DNA of 64,000 nt from Chlorops oryzae (Eukaryota; Arthropoda; Insecta; Diptera; Chloropidae): positions 146,500,420 to 146,564,419 of the forward strand of contig CM035806.1 in NCBI GenBank assembly GCA_020466095.1. Direction: 5' to 3'. The position numbers were made by a program, and so were the translations under genes. The notes below the pieces were generated by a model. That model made no database searches. It saw only the letters and a program-made list of their open reading frames with translations, and was not told the DNA's origin. Each line of letters starts with the position of its first letter. Positions within the stretch are counted from its first letter, which is position 1. Positions 34,408 to 47,098 of this stretch are shown here, in pieces.

Positions 34408-36760
34408 TATATATAATATAGGATATAATTATAAGTTTGCAAAAAATATTTGTCAAAGGGTTCAAATTCGTCATTTTCATTGCTTATTTTGCTTTTTCTC
34501 TCTTATTCAGAATGTTATAACTTCGCCATTTATTCATAGATTTTGAAATCTTATATAATTTTTTGTTTGGTAAGGAACCAGCTTTAAATAAAAAAGGTTA
34601 AAAAAAATTTATCATTTTGTGATCTAATTTTTAGATGCCTGTTTTTAAGGGGACCTTCTGGTCTAGAGCACCAAAATTAAGGGTATTTTCAGGATTTTTT
34701 TTTGGGATTAAGCCAAATAAAAAAGGGGTTTCTAAGTTTGTAGGATTATTGTTTTATTTATTGACAGTCCGAAAAAAAATAATGTTGTATTTTTTTGTAA
34801 TTTTTTTTTATTTTAAAGGTGTCTCCGCACACGATTTTTTAAGTTCGGGTTATCTCAAAAGAAACAAAAATATATATTATTAATCAGAATGAATGCGGCA
34901 GAAGTTTTGAAGGCAGAAGTTTTGCTTTTGGTTTTTCAGTCTAAATAATTTAGAGGATTAAAGTCGAGTCAAGAATTCATCAAATCGCTTGGAAATTTTA
35001 TTTTCTCTATTTTGTTAGCGAGCTTCGAAGTTGCCACAAGTCATAATTAGGACAACAGAAAACTATAATTTGAAGCCTAAATGTATAAACGGAGTTTTAT
35101 TAAATGATGCCACAATTTTACTTTTTATTGTTCTAAGCTTTTGAACAGAAACTTCTTAACATTTTCCACATTATAATGCCATCCATTTCGTAGGTAGCAC
35201 CTTTTTGGCTTATGGCTTATGGAGCGACCTCAATTCTATGGGGTAAAGTTGTTTTAATACTTCTCTAAAATGAAAATATTAGTTCGCCTTGCTTGCTGTT
35301 GATGAATTCTTTGGAAATGCACTTGGTTCTTCCTTCCGCCTAGCGTCGATCTCAGCGTCAGCGTCAACGTCAACATCAATGGCGACTTCAATGGCGACTT
35401 CAACGCGGAGCTCGCTGTCAACGTCCTCGTCATGCTTTCGACTCACTTCGTTCGCATCATATTGTATTTCAATTGTTAAGAAAGAGTTTCATTTTCCTTT
35501 TTGTATTCCACTACAATTTTTCGTACTCCCCTTCCGATCCGCTTTCCGTGGAACTGCCTCGCATTGAGCTGTTTCCGCGCTTTCATGTTTGGACAAAGAG
35601 AAACTTTTCCAAGTTTGCATTTCCGGCTGCTTGTTGATTTGGCAAGGACATGCGATGCTGTATGACCGTTTCTTTAATTTCGTGATTTAATTTTTCGATT
35701 TCGATTCTTCAGTTTCCGCTTCGCAAAGGGCGCATCCACCGTCCGTTCTCGTTCCTTCAACATATCATCAAATTTTTTCTTTCCTTCTTTTGTTCATTTG
35801 AAATAAGACTGAAGTGGCCTTTTACATTTGAGATCCTCACGACCATCAGAGCTTCCAAGGCCATAATCCTTAACCAAAAATATTTTTGGTCAACTTTCTT
35901 TTTCATCTTTTATTCCTGGCATGCCTCGCTCTTATTCCATAGTTTTAATAACTTTGATAAGATATTTAAACGAAATTATATAACGCTCCGGAAGATTTTT
36001 CCATAAAAGAAAATAAAATTATTTTGTTTTAAGTCGCACTGACTTTCAGGACCAAAACGCTAACATAAAAAATTTTGTAGATTTTGATTTGAAATTATAT
36101 TCAATTGTTTAGGATTTTGCATAGAGCTACATCACGGGAAAAAGGATATTTGTTTGAGCAAGTGCTGGCAACTTTGTTTAATTCTTCTAAATTGCATGAA
36201 TGGTATTTTCAAAATTAGGATCTCTCCAGTTTTATAATCAGCCGTCAATAGGTCCACAACTGTTTCAAATCTATTTATGAAAACCGGTGTTTTTTTTAAA
36301 TATACTCGCTTATTTTATAGACACTTCCATTCCAAAAGCATTTTTGTATTTCCTTACGTACAAAAACGACAGCACTGCTCATATGTATGTATGTAAGTAT
36401 GTTTAATAAAGGCTAGCACAAGACGAATTGAGTGAACTGTGCCTTATGCGATATCAATTATTGTCACGCCATGCCATGATGTTCGCACTCACATTTCTTT
36501 CCATGCCATGCCTACCCAAGAATCAAAGAAAACAAATAGACTGCGTACATTAGATGAAGGTAGAAATCTTAATTTTAATTATGCTTTTTATTTCGTTAAA
36601 ACGGAGAAGTGAAAGGGGAAAAGCAAAATTAGTTTCACATACAAATAAACGTACGAGTATTTGTCCGACTTGGTATGTGTCGTGTGTGTTCGCTTATATC
36701 ACGTGATATCGTACGATACACTTCATTGCCCTTTGGCGACGTTTAAGTAAGGTTTGCGGC

Positions 36761-36795
36761 TCAGTCTGTTTCTGCGCGCGCGGCTGTTCGGTCGT
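36761..36795 (+). promoter_or_regulatory. Inr plus DPE-like core promoter
   Basis: TCAGTC with A at 36763 as +1, and GGTCGT beginning at 36790, exactly +28. This is the initiator/downstream-promoter-element layout of TATA-less insect promoters. A related core (CAGTTC at 37078, GGTTCG at 37105) follows in the tandem copy. Motif evidence only. Confidence 0.4.
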
Positions 36796-37262
36796 CGGGT
36801 TTTGTAAGTCTCGGATCGTGGATCGCGGAGTGCTCGGTGTGTTAAGTTCATAGGCAAGTGAGTGAGTTTTTATGCCTAAGTGAAGAGAAGTCGTTTGTTT
36901 TAGCATACAAAAAAGCATCGTTAGCAATATGTTGAAAAGGCCAGCCACTGTTTTCTTTGTTCATACGTTAATACTGTGGTTTCTTTTAAAAAAAATATAT
37001 ATGTATATATTGGTATGGCCTGTCGTGTGTTTTCACTGCTATCACGATGCACTTCATTGCCTTTAGCCTGCGTGCGGCAGTTCGGTCGTCGGGTTTCGGA
37101 TCGTGGTTCGTGGATCGTGGAGTGCTCGGTGTGTTTAGTTCGTAGGCAAGTGAGTGCGTTTTTATGCCTACGAGTGCATTGCACTCAAACTTCTCTGCTC
37201 GCGTCGCTCGCTAAGTGAAGAGAAGTCGTTTGTGTTTTCGTACAAAAAGCATCGTTAGCAAT

Positions 37263-37279
37263 ATGTTGAAAAGGTGAGT
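37263..37279 (+). other. Candidate start codon followed by a splice donor
   Basis: ATGTTGAAAAG is followed directly by the consensus donor GTGAGT (37274-37279), downstream of the promoter-like cores. It could be a short first coding exon (MLK/R). In the upstream tandem copy (near 36929) the same ATGTTGAAAAG is followed by GCCAGC, with no donor. Confidence 0.3.
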
Positions 37280-38244
37280 CACTTTTTTTCTTTTTTGTTC
37301 CGTTAACCCTTTGGTTTCTTCTAATCAATATATGTATATACTTATATATCGTTTTTCTATCGTGTTAGGGGACGAAAATGAAAATGTATTTTCCAATTAT
37401 AAATGTTTTAATGGTCCTTAAATATTTTATAATCAATTTAAATTAAAAAAAACTCGCATTGAGCAGCTTCTCTCGCCATGTCTGCTTGTCAGGTGATGGG
37501 CAATTTGAGAGAATTTGTTTTCTCATGTTTTCCATCTATGCTGTGGTTAAGCCGGTGTTTCTCTTTTGTATTAGTGTTTTTTTCTTCTTCCGAAATAACT
37601 GTGCATTTGAAAAATACAAGCAACTTATTGTTTTTAAGCTTTTGCTACTCTGGCCTTACACTTTATTATTGTTCCTCAGATAACTTGAGCGTACATTGAT
37701 CTTGACTTACGTTGTATGCTTTTTCCATTTTTTTTTTATTATTTCTTTCTTATTTCTTTTATTTCTTATAATGTGTGTCTAGATGAGAAGATGTCTATTT
37801 AAATGTAAGAGTAAAGTTCAGATGCTCTAAGAAATGCTGTGATTTTTTGTATGTCGAGTGAGAGGGCGAGGGTGAGGAAAGTACATAATTCGGATGGATT
37901 GGAGTTTAGAAACTTTTTTTTTTGTACCCTCGACGCAGAGTGAATCTGTTATAAAAAAGGAAATCATATTTTTGTCTATGCCAGGATAAAGAGGCAAGGT
38001 GTCCATATAAATTAGCATTGTCGCTTGAAGTCCCTCATTTTATGCTCAGGTGATGGTGCCAGAAATCGGGGAAAACATTAAATTCCATTTTATGCATCTG
38101 TGAGCGATTTAAGTTAATTTTCAGTAGAAATTTTTCCACAATGGATTTTTGGATGTTCATGTTAAAAATCAAATCAGTTAAAATAATAACGACGGACCAG
38201 GAGATTTTTCTGTAAAGGGAAAGGGCATATATGGCCACGTTTAG

Positions 38245-38405
38245 CAGTGGCGCAGCGAAACATTTCGTCGCCCGGGGCCCGGTGGGGGAACAATGCATGC
38301 ACAATGCAGGAAATGCCGTCCCCTCCAACCGGCCTCAAAAAAAAAAAAAATGCTTTCATAAAATTTGAAATATGATTTGGCGCCCCCTTGTTACGCTACT
38401 GACTG
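38245..38405. mobile_element. hAT-type MITE (CAGTGGCG ends)
   Basis: Left end CAGTGGCGCAGCGAAA; the right end is the complement of CAGT-CAGTAGCGTAACAAGG. An 8-bp near-match flanks it (ACGTTTAG 38237-38244; ATGTTTAG 38406-38413). CAGTGGCGTAGC-like ends with 8-bp duplications are classic for hAT. 161 bp, no coding. Confidence 0.65.
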
Positions 38406-38413
38406 ATGTTTAG

Positions 38414-39715
38414 TATTTTCATATTATTTTCTTTGTTTTCACAATGCCCTGAACAAAATTCTTGCTGTCGGCGGCTTCAAAAATCTTTCTGAGCCATCGT
38501 GAAAGAATTATTTATCTTTTTGCGTTGATTTGGTTTTGCTGTTGAATGATTGTTTCTGTCACTTTAGCCATTGTTGTGCTATTTGTAATTTTCATGCTGA
38601 CTTTGCGTTTCTTCGTTGCTTAACAGTTGTCATTTTCACTCTGGTTTTAGCTTCTTGAGGAGCTCCATCATTCGAAGTTATAATTCTGTAATGATCTAGT
38701 TATTCTTTTTTATGTAAGTTAGGATTTTTCAAAGAGTATGGAATAAGGAGAAAAGATTCTTTTCTCTTTAACGTGTTCATTTACATCCTTTGCGGTAATG
38801 GACTCGATTGGATCATTTTAAAGAGTCTGAGTTCTGAGTCTGAATCAGAATCTGGGTCTAATCTGAGGTATTTTATAAAAATTATGAAAGCTGGGAGTTT
38901 TGAGAAATTTTATTGAAATTTTCTATTAAAAATATAAACATGAAAGGTGGAAAGTATACATCGGGAAATTTTCGATTTCAACGTGTCGTATTAAAACACT
39001 TAATGTTTATTTCGATAATTGTATAGTTGTGGGCGCGGAAAGGGAATAATTTTCCAAAAATGTTTCTTACTTTCACAATTCAAAATAAAATTAAAAGAAA
39101 GTCAGCATAAGTTTTTCAACTACCTACTCTTATAAATATCCTCTGGAAAAAAGAAAAACAAATCATCTCAATGGGGCAACAATGTTTAACGTGGCTTTAT
39201 CCCTTTTAAATTTTAACAAAACATCTTAAGAAGTTAGATGACAATAAATTTTTTTTTTTTTTTTGCTAGGACGAGGATACGAGCACCACTCCACTGCATG
39301 GAGAAACAAGAAACCCCATCCACTCATTTCACTGCTTCAGTCAAGTTACGTAAAATTCATTTAAATGCAAATTTTGAAAAAGAATTTTCTCTGAAATCAT
39401 GATAATTCACCGTAATTCTATGTGCGCATAGAAATTGAGGTCTCGGCGAAATTGAATTTCATGGAAAAACGTTGAAGATATTTTTGATTTCTTATAGTAA
39501 TTTTCTTAACCAGTTCAAATTTTCCCATGCAAAATGATGGCAAAAATTAAAATAATATTTTCAAGACTCGAGCATTTTTCGTTCGATATTCTTAATGATT
39601 GATTTCGTCTTGAATCGTTTTTAGGTCCATGCGAAAGTGCGATCGAGCGAAGATGATATTTTTTTCGATCATTTTTTTTATTTATTTATTGCTTAAATAA
39701 CACAGTTCGACTCGA
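38414..39715. other. Unassigned stretch
   Basis: No gene is recognised. T-run at 39249-39265, GAGTCTGAGT-type short repeats near 38824-38862. Confidence 0.5.
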
Positions 39716-41270
39716 TTTTGTAAACAAAAATTTAACGACTGCTCGGTGAGTATAACAACGCCTCATACTCAGTTTTGTCAATTCACCTCTACTTTTTTTA
39801 AAAATAGCCTTCAAAAAGTGCGGCCGAGAATTAAATTACTCACTTACTTATGGCGATATCTCGATATCCGTTCAATATTTTAATTTCCTTTCTATCACAA
39901 TTTATAGCTCTGAACTCATTTCAAATATTTTTAGTACAAATCGACCTGAAAAAACTCTATCTAGTAGGTAAAAATTGCAAATTTTCGTGCATACCCAAAG
40001 GGTGATTTTGCGTTTTTTCTTCCAATTTTTGGTAAAAATTGTTCAACTTTGCAGCGGCAAAACGGTATCAAGTATTGCTCGGATGCAGTTCGTGTATATG
40101 AAGAAGTTGTTAAGGGCATGGTATGGTTTTAAACCCGAAAAAAAGGCATGTTTTCATGATTTTTTTTTGGAGACATGAATAATGTTGGTTTATTTTCTTC
40201 ATATACATGTTGTAGTTATGCTTATTAAGTGTATTTGGTTCATCTGAAAACAAAAAGGAAACATGTTTTTAAAAGGTAATTTGTATCCCGAGGTATCGCC
40301 GTGGCCCTATTTTTTTTTTTTTTTTTGGTAGCGTTTTGAAGTCAAAAACGCGATTTTCGCTTAAAAATTGAGGTTACTTTATTATTTTAAAATAGGAAAA
40401 AAAATAAAAAAAAGGGCCACGGCGATACCTGTTGATTTATGTGTATAATAATTAGGGGTCTTCCCTTAAACGTGTATTTGCCTGGAAAACTTCGAAAAAT
40501 CGTAAATCAAGAAGGCTTAGAAATTAATGAACGAAATTTTGTATGAAAAATTTTACACTTTTATGATTTTTCAATCTTTTCACTTTTAAGGGAATACCCT
40601 AATTAAAAAAAATTTTAAAACGATCGGTCAAGTAGATTTTGCAGCATCGTGTTCACGGACTTCAAAAAAGTCGTTTTCCACAAAATCGATTTGAAATTTT
40701 TTTTTCTACACTTTTTACACTAAGGTCCACTCACTTGAATCGCTGTATCTCCTTTAGTTTTAGTACGATTTACTTGGAATTTTTACGCAATACTCTTGAA
40801 ATGTTGTACATTCAGAAAAAAAAATAAAAAAGAAAAACAACCCAAAAATTTTTTAAAACCATACCATACCCTTAAGTTAAAGTCTTTTTATATTTGCATG
40901 AAAAAATTTTTATAAAATGTTTATTGCCTTGGGAGCTATAGGCGATACAAAATAAAATATGATAAAAAAAATCACGTAAAATTTTAGGAATTTTTGCAAT
41001 TTGCCCCTACTAGATGGAGTTTTTTCGGGTCGATTAGTACTAAAACTATTCAAAATGAGTTCAGAGCTATAAATTGTGATATATTCGAAATGTAAATATT
41101 GAACGGATTACGAGATATAGCCATAATTAAGTGAGTAATTTAATTCTCGGCCCCAAATTTTGAAGGCTATTTTTACAAAAAGTAGAGATGACTTGACAAA
41201 ACTGAGTATGAGGCGTTGTTATACTCACCGAGCACTTTCAAAAACAGTCGTCAAATTTTTGTTTACAAAA
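39716..41270. mobile_element. Foldback-type palindromic element (~1.55 kb)
   Basis: The ends TTTTGTAAACAAAAATTT and the complement mirror each other. The mirror image continues inwards over several hundred bases: GGTGAGTATAACAACGCCTC (39746) versus its complement (41213), ATTTATAGCTCTGAACTCAT (39900) versus its complement (41060). Inner mirrored phrases are GCATGGTATGGTTTT (40118) and TATCGCCGTGGCCC (40294 versus 40417). No transposase, no target duplication seen. Transcribed, it would form a long hairpin. Confidence 0.7.
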
Positions 41271-42069
41271 CATGACCTCTAAAATGTCGCACAGTGTAAT
41301 TTTAGAAAAAAATTACTAAACTACTTATTATCTAGGAGCGCTAGTAACCAAGACCTTCGGCTTTTTTTTTATTTTTTTTATTTTCTGTTCATTCCAAGGC
41401 GGGTACATTGAGAAGGTAATCCGAATGAATTCGATTTGTTTCGATATCGATGCAACAATAAGAATCGATTCTGTGTTACCATTCCACTTTGAGTATCGAT
41501 TACATTGAAGATGTTTGGTTGCGCAGAAAAGTTTTCACTTTTCGAAAGCTCAAAAGGTGTGTCATATGTGTCACCGGGGGTAAATCTGTTTAAACTTCAC
41601 TTAAAAGCATTTGAGGAAAATAAATTTGACAGATTATTTTGACCTTTTAAGATTTGTATTTTTCTTCGACCCATTGTAGCGAGAGAATTTCATTTGAGGG
41701 CATTCAAACGAAAACACTTTCCAAGGATACTCTCATGCTCATGTGTTGAAAGCTCTTAAAGGGCGACCGCTTTAAGGCTCCCTCTTGGATTATTTAAACT
41801 CTCCGTTGGTCTCTTCTGAACTCATATTTTCGTACATATATTGATCATGTGAAATCGAACAAAGTTTAGATTCATTAATGCCTTTCCTTTCTTTCGCTTA
41901 GTAAAAGTTTTTTTTTTTTGTTAAATTCAAATATTATATCTAACTATTCCACTTTAACACTCTTCGGTTATGAGTTCATTGTCAATATTGATGACATCGT
42001 TTTAATCATCACGGTCGCCTTCAATTAAATGTTTCCTCTCTGCTGTCCGTTCGTCCGTCCATCCGGTCA
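41271..42069. other. Unassigned stretch
   Basis: No gene is recognised. Short T-runs at 41365 and 41915. Confidence 0.5.
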
Positions 42070-42360
42070 TTCGAATACTCTGTGTCGAGGATATGTTTGG
42101 TTTGTGCGAATGTATGTAGCACCCCGAACCGTTCGATTAATGGATGTATACCCCGTCTGTCCGAGCAAAGTTTTCTCATCAAAGGAGTTGAGCTACATAT
42201 CTTCGACGAAATTTGTTATACGTATCGGCGAAGACATGAGTCAGAATGAGTTGGAGAATGGCCTTGATCGGGATGTTTTAGGGGGTTCCTGCAGTACTAT
42301 CAGTCTATTGTTGAAATCGCAAAAATTGCAATAAAATCTGAATTATATAAAAAATGAGAA
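42070..42360 (-). mobile_element. Decayed HINE-type fragment, copy j
   Basis: On the minus strand it has the family order: GTAGCTCAACTCCTTTGATG, a short GGACAGACGG, then TGCACAAACC-like sequence and CCTCGACACAGAGT. It is strongly diverged and lacks the 5' half of the element. Confidence 0.55.
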
Positions 42361-44229
42361 CTGCGCTTTTTGTCAGAATAGTAGGGATATTCACAAGGAA
42401 GGTGGAAGTTCGGCGCCGGAACATTACCTACTGATATTAACCCATCGCTCACTCGGTTATATACATATTTCAAGACATGCAGTGGACTATCAAATTAGAA
42501 TATAAAAATATTCTCGTCCACTTGAAAAAAATCTCTGGCGCAGAAGCGAAAAACGAATGCCCATCAAATCCATATAAAATTTTTAATTGAAAATGTCAAT
42601 AAGGTCGATTTTATCTTGATGAATTGAATCCATAAATATATTTAAGAGTTATTTGTCTTGATTATACGCTTCATTGATATTTGAATGCTAATAAAAAGTC
42701 CTGAAACCAGAATCGCGTAATTCAGCATAATGAAATCATGAGGAATTTTCCGGCAGGAAATAAAAGAGATAACTCTGAACGCGAATCCTCGTAAAATCCC
42801 GTGAACTCAATAAGTGTCATTGATATATAGTTGTAGTAGCATGTGCGCTCGCTTTATATAGATATATGTGTGTGTATGTGTGTGTGTGTGCGTGTGTATG
42901 CATTTGCATTGCAACACAATCGTATTAGAGCAACATGAGGCGACATGTACTCATCCGTTTTATCTTTATCCATGCTGAGTCAGTTGCGTCATTTAGATTC
43001 CACGCTGCTGGGAAAGAACCCATCGTATCGCAAATGAACTGTAGCGAAGTCACCGTAAATATAAATTTGTCCCATCGCAAAAGTAGAGAGCATCGAAAGT
43101 AAAATACAAATGCAGAAAACAAGGCCAACATCGAAGTTGTCAGGCAGAAGCATAATAAAACGCAATCAATCACAATCATTTTGTGGCGAACTGATGTTGC
43201 GAATTTGTGATTTTTTTCTTCTTCTTTCGTTTTCCTTTGTCGTTTTCTTTTCTTTTTCCTTTCGTCATTTTCTTTTTTATGTGTTTACATAAAGCCTTCC
43301 ATACATGTCCTTCGATATATGTATATATATACACATATGTATGTATGTGTTCACATCTTATGCAGATGTTAGATGCTTCGATCGTTGCAAGTTATGCCCT
43401 CTGTACGGATGGGTGCATGAATGTACATGTTTGTTTATTATTGTATGTATATATTTGCATTGAAATTCGACGCGAAATAAGTGGGAAAAAGAAAAGAATT
43501 TGTATATTCCTGTACATCGATTTCAATGTAATGTAGTGTAAGGATATGTGGGCTCTTTTATAGCCAAACTAAGGGAAAATTTTACTCTATATATGTAGCT
43601 TGGGGTTTCTATTTCGTTAGCCGTGAATCGAGTGTAAATGTCGCTTCGAATTTCGTTCGGTCATAGTCATTGTGAAATGACTCGAATCGAAGGATAGCCA
43701 ATTGATTTCTGCTCAAGCCTCCGGGTTGTTAAATGTCCTTTCTCAGTGTTCTTTTCTTGGAAAAATTGGGGATTTATTTAACGTCCAAAAGCACTCGAGA
43801 CAGGCTTTTTAAAATGTGCAACAAAAAACGAAAATTGTCATCATCATCATCATGAGAATGAAATTGTCAATGTCCCTGCCTTTGCAGGCCTGTTTGTAAT
43901 ACAGTTTTCCATTCCAAGCAAATTAGTTTTTTTCGACTTGGTCTCTTTGAGTTCCAGTTACGGTTTTATACTGCATACTCTAAAACACTATTGTGATAAG
44001 ATCCCGCATCTTGGAGATATTTTCATTTAAGGCTTAAAGATTTGCCATGATTTTTTTAAACATACTAATATGTATTTGCCTCTCATGTATAGGCTAGAGC
44101 TGTAAAATATCGTTACTATTGGATAAAAAGTAACGATTAGTGTAGTTAGTAATCAATAACGTCTCGTTACTGATAAAAGTACCTCGTTACTAGTACTTTT
44201 TTTGCACTCATGCCAGCTGATGGAGTAAT
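42361..44229. other. Unassigned stretch with microsatellites
   Basis: Contains (TG)n at 42868-42898, (TATG)n near 43318-43350 and (TCA)n at 43839-43854. The open frames here are low-complexity (Phe/Ser-rich) and I do not call them genes. Confidence 0.5.
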
Positions 44230-44231
44230 TA

Positions 44232-44622
44232 CCCTGCAGGAAGCCTGTCGCCATATGGCCCCATGTCTATATTGACGTCAATATAGACAACAAAACTAGT
44301 TCTAACGTCAACATCATTTATAGGCGGTGTCATTAAAGAAACTGTACTGTCAAGAGGTATAGTTCATCTTTATTGATCATGTCAACAACGTGTCTCCTTA
44401 TAAAAACGAAAGAGTACTCCTTTTGTCTACATAATAGTACCGACGTCAATAGTTCGTCAATAATTCGTCAATATTTCTTCAGTCAATTGTTGACATGCAA
44501 TGCCCACTCAATGATAAAATGTCAATAGACAAAGGCTTGGGGCGGGTATAACTGGTCAGTAGTAACGTTGACGCGGTCAGTAGAAAAAGAGTATAGATTC
44601 ACTATTGACATTTCCTACAGGG
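44232..44622 (+). mobile_element. CCCTGCAGGAA MITE, uninterrupted copy
   Basis: Ends CCCTGCAGGAAGCC and TTTCCTACAGGG with TA on both sides (44230-44231 and 44623-44624). Body shared with 25401-26700, 58193-58573 and 61203-61583, including TTGACGTCAATATAGACA and ATTCACTATTGACATT. It shows the uninterrupted sequence at the place where 25495-26407 is inserted in the sister copy. 391 bp. Confidence 0.8.
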
Positions 44623-44850
44623 TAGGAACTAAAAAAAATGGGTCCACAAAACAGTTTATAGTAGTAGAGTTGATCAATATGATTACTAAGTACTGGGTGA
44701 CAATTCAAAGATCATGAGGGAATTTTGATTTCTCTATCAACCTTGAGCTATTTAGTGAATGAATGAACAATATTTAGAAAAATATAACAAGTACTTGACG
44801 AAAAATAACGAATATACTAGAGTAGTGTAAACTTTTGCACTTTTACAGGT

Positions 44851-45119
44851 CTAGTATAGGCCTCTCAAATGATTCGATGTTCCGATTCTGTGAAATGGAC
44901 GAAGAAACGCCAGAACACATTCTCGTTGACTGTCCGTCTCTAGCCAGCCGCAGACTCCTCCACTCTGGGGAGGCGAACGTCGCCCCCTATAGGTTTTGAA
45001 ACGTCTTAAACCCGTCCACTGTGCTAAAATATATAAAAGGCCTAAGGATAGTCAATTAGGGCAAGATTGAGGTCAGCAAAGTAGACCCATCATGGGTCGC
45101 TCCCCAATTACATTAATAA
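44851..45119 (+). pseudogene. 3' tail of a non-LTR retrotransposon
   Basis: The frame reads FRFCEMDEETPEHILVDC, then PSLASRR, the zinc-knuckle and following motif found at the C-terminus of RNase H-bearing non-LTR elements. The first cysteine of the knuckle appears lost. The frame then meets a stop (about 44998), followed by a UTR and a (TAA)-type A-rich end near 45110-45119. 5'-truncated dead copy. Confidence 0.6.
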
Positions 45120-45229
45120 AAATAATGACTTTTCATTTTCATTAAGATAGCTCCATTTGAAACACTCACGCAGAATTAAATTGGAGTAGAAACTTGGCAA
45201 TATTTATTTATTTTTTTAACTGATCACAG

Positions 45230-46182
45230 ATAATAAACCTATATTGACCAGAGTACTGGCTGCCAGAGCCATCGACTCTACCAATTTATAAATATGATTT
45301 TTTTATGTCTAAATTACATTTTTTGCAAAAGTTATATATCGTATTTAAATTTTCCAAGGCTGGTATTTTGAGCAGACTTATACCGTTTTGTGACCCAAAA
45401 TGTCTATTTCTCTCAGCTTGAAGGGCCATACACTTGTTAAAGTAATGATCTATATCAGCAGGCTCGTTACAGAATTGCCAGGGGTTGGGATTTGTTCCTT
45501 CAAGTATGTGTTTGTTGTGTTAGTTTAGTATGGCCTATTTTAAGCCTGGTATAGATAGTAGTTTCGACGCGTGGCGCATTACTGGGGTATCTAGTGCCAG
45601 ACCGTGTTTGGAAGATGGTTTGATCTCTTTCACAGGAGTAACCAGTATTTTTAATCATATGCATTTTTATCAATTTTCTTAGGTCTCTTTTGTTTAGTGT
45701 TTGGAATGTGATGCAGCGAGATAAATGTGTATCGTGGGCTTCTCTATCTGCAAGTTCATTACCTTTTATGGTCGAGTGGCCTGTATTTAATACATATATC
45801 TCTTATGGAGGATATACTGTGGTCGTTATTATAGATGTGTTGCGAATAGCTTTGACCGTTGACAAACTGTCGCAGCAAACGATGAATTTTCCACTAGTGT
45901 TTTTGCCATATAAGACTTCTTGTTTTATGGCTAAGGTTTCTGCGGTGAAAATAGAAGATCCTATCAATAATTTCCGCTTCTTTATTACATGTATATCCTG
46001 GTGGATAACGGCAAAAGTAGTGCTGTGTTTGATTTTTGACCCATCTGTAAAGAGGCAGGTTCAATTTGTGATATTTTTTGGTCGAAGAAATTCTAAGTAG
46101 AGGCTCTGATAAATCGAGGCGCTTGTGTTTTATTTTTTTATGCTTGGAGATGTTGGAATTTATAGCGTTTTTGTTTAGTAAC
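45230..46182 (-). pseudogene. I-type non-LTR retrotransposon: RNase H and C-terminal domain (3' part)
   Basis: On the minus strand the RNase H domain is readable: TDGSK near 46036-46048 (first Asp), TAETLAI near 45928-45948 (Glu), CCDSLSTVKAI near 45850-45885 (Asp), GHSTIKGNELAD near 45744-45780 (last Asp). Then LKIGHTKLTQ and a Cys/His region NPWQFCNEPADIDHYFNKC. At least two stops break the frame. The upstream part continues beyond the younger insertion, at 47135-47300. RNase H after RT is characteristic of the I and LOA clades; I favour the I clade. Confidence 0.7.
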
Positions 46183-46197
46183 TATGGTGGTTCTTGA
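46183..46197. repeat. Target-site duplication (left copy) of the nested non-LTR element
   Basis: TATGGTGGTTCTTGA, repeated at 47120-47134. 15 bp, identical. Confidence 0.85.
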
Positions 46198-46569
46198 GCA
46201 GGAGTATACTGCCACGAACTAAGCATTGAACAATCCTTCAAACTACCCGAGGAATGCACAGTCTTTCAAGCGGAAATTTTTGCTGCAAAAGTAGCAGCAG
46301 AGTTGGCGGACGTGAGTGAGACACAAAACAGGTCAATACATATCCATATAGACAGTCAAGCTGCTATCAAAGCGCTAACTTCTGGGGATATCAGATCCAA
46401 AACAGTTCTTCAATGCAGGAATTCCCTTAACAATCTGAGTGTAAACCGAAAGCTCAGAATTTTCTGGGTCTGAGGACACATTGGGATTGATGGCAACGAA
46501 AAGGCGGATTCTCTGGCAAGAGAAGGGGTCCTTCTTCCAGAAACAAGTATTACGAAAACACCGCTACCT

Positions 46570-46992
46570 ATGATTGTTTTTAAGAACAATATAGAAGAGC
46601 AACTGCTTAATACAGCCAAGAGAAGATGGAACAGTACCAGAACCTGCAAAGGAACAAAGAGGCTCTGGCCCACCTTCAACAAAAACTACACTGACTATAT
46701 TCTTACACTCTCTCGTACAGACTGCAGATCTATTTTAGGTATTATAACCGGTCACAGTCTCCTACGCGCTCAAGCGCTTAGGCTGAATCTGGCAGACTCC
46801 GACGAGTGTAGAAGATGCACTGAACCTGGGACACGAGAAACAGTCGAGCACATCTTTTGCCACTGCCCAGCTTTTGCCAGAATGAGACTTCAACTGTTCG
46901 GGGAACCCTGGCTCGTCGACTCAGAGTGTATGACGGAGTATAACCTGTCTACTCTCCTTAATTTCGCGAAGAGGACTCGCATGCTGCGGTAA
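46570..46992 (+). pseudogene. C-terminal ORF segment of the nested non-LTR element
   Basis: 141 codons, uninterrupted, continuing the RNase H frame. Contains TGHSLLRAQALRLNLADSDE, the CCHC knuckle and HCPAFARMRLQLFGEP. The block GHSLLRAQALRLNLADSD is the usual region before the knuckle in this group. A TGA at 46471 upstream makes the whole copy non-functional. Confidence 0.75.
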
Positions 46993-47098
46993 TCGTGCAT
47001 CGTCAAAACCTTTACTCAACGACACCCCGTTTCAAAAATTTACACTGGCATGGCTACGGAACCGTTGTTTCTATGTCGGGTCTCACTGACCAACCAGT

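Larger units (their letters stand above)
34895..38020. repeat. Right arm of the large inverted repeat
   Basis: Inverted copy of 28880-33098 without the HINE insertion. It contains an internal tandem duplication of about 320 bp (36694-36945 and 36976-37270), each with a GTTCGGTCGTCGGG and CGGATCGTGG promoter-like core and GCATCGTTAGCAATATGTTG. The level of match between arms looks high, so the duplication or a gene-conversion event is recent. Confidence 0.85.

Noticed and set aside
38035..38359. Minus-strand frames of 61-97 codons
   Set aside because: They overlap a hAT-type MITE and an A-run and have no motif.
45690..46100. 136-codon plus-strand frame
   Set aside because: It is the antisense of an RNase H domain that has all four catalytic positions on the minus strand.
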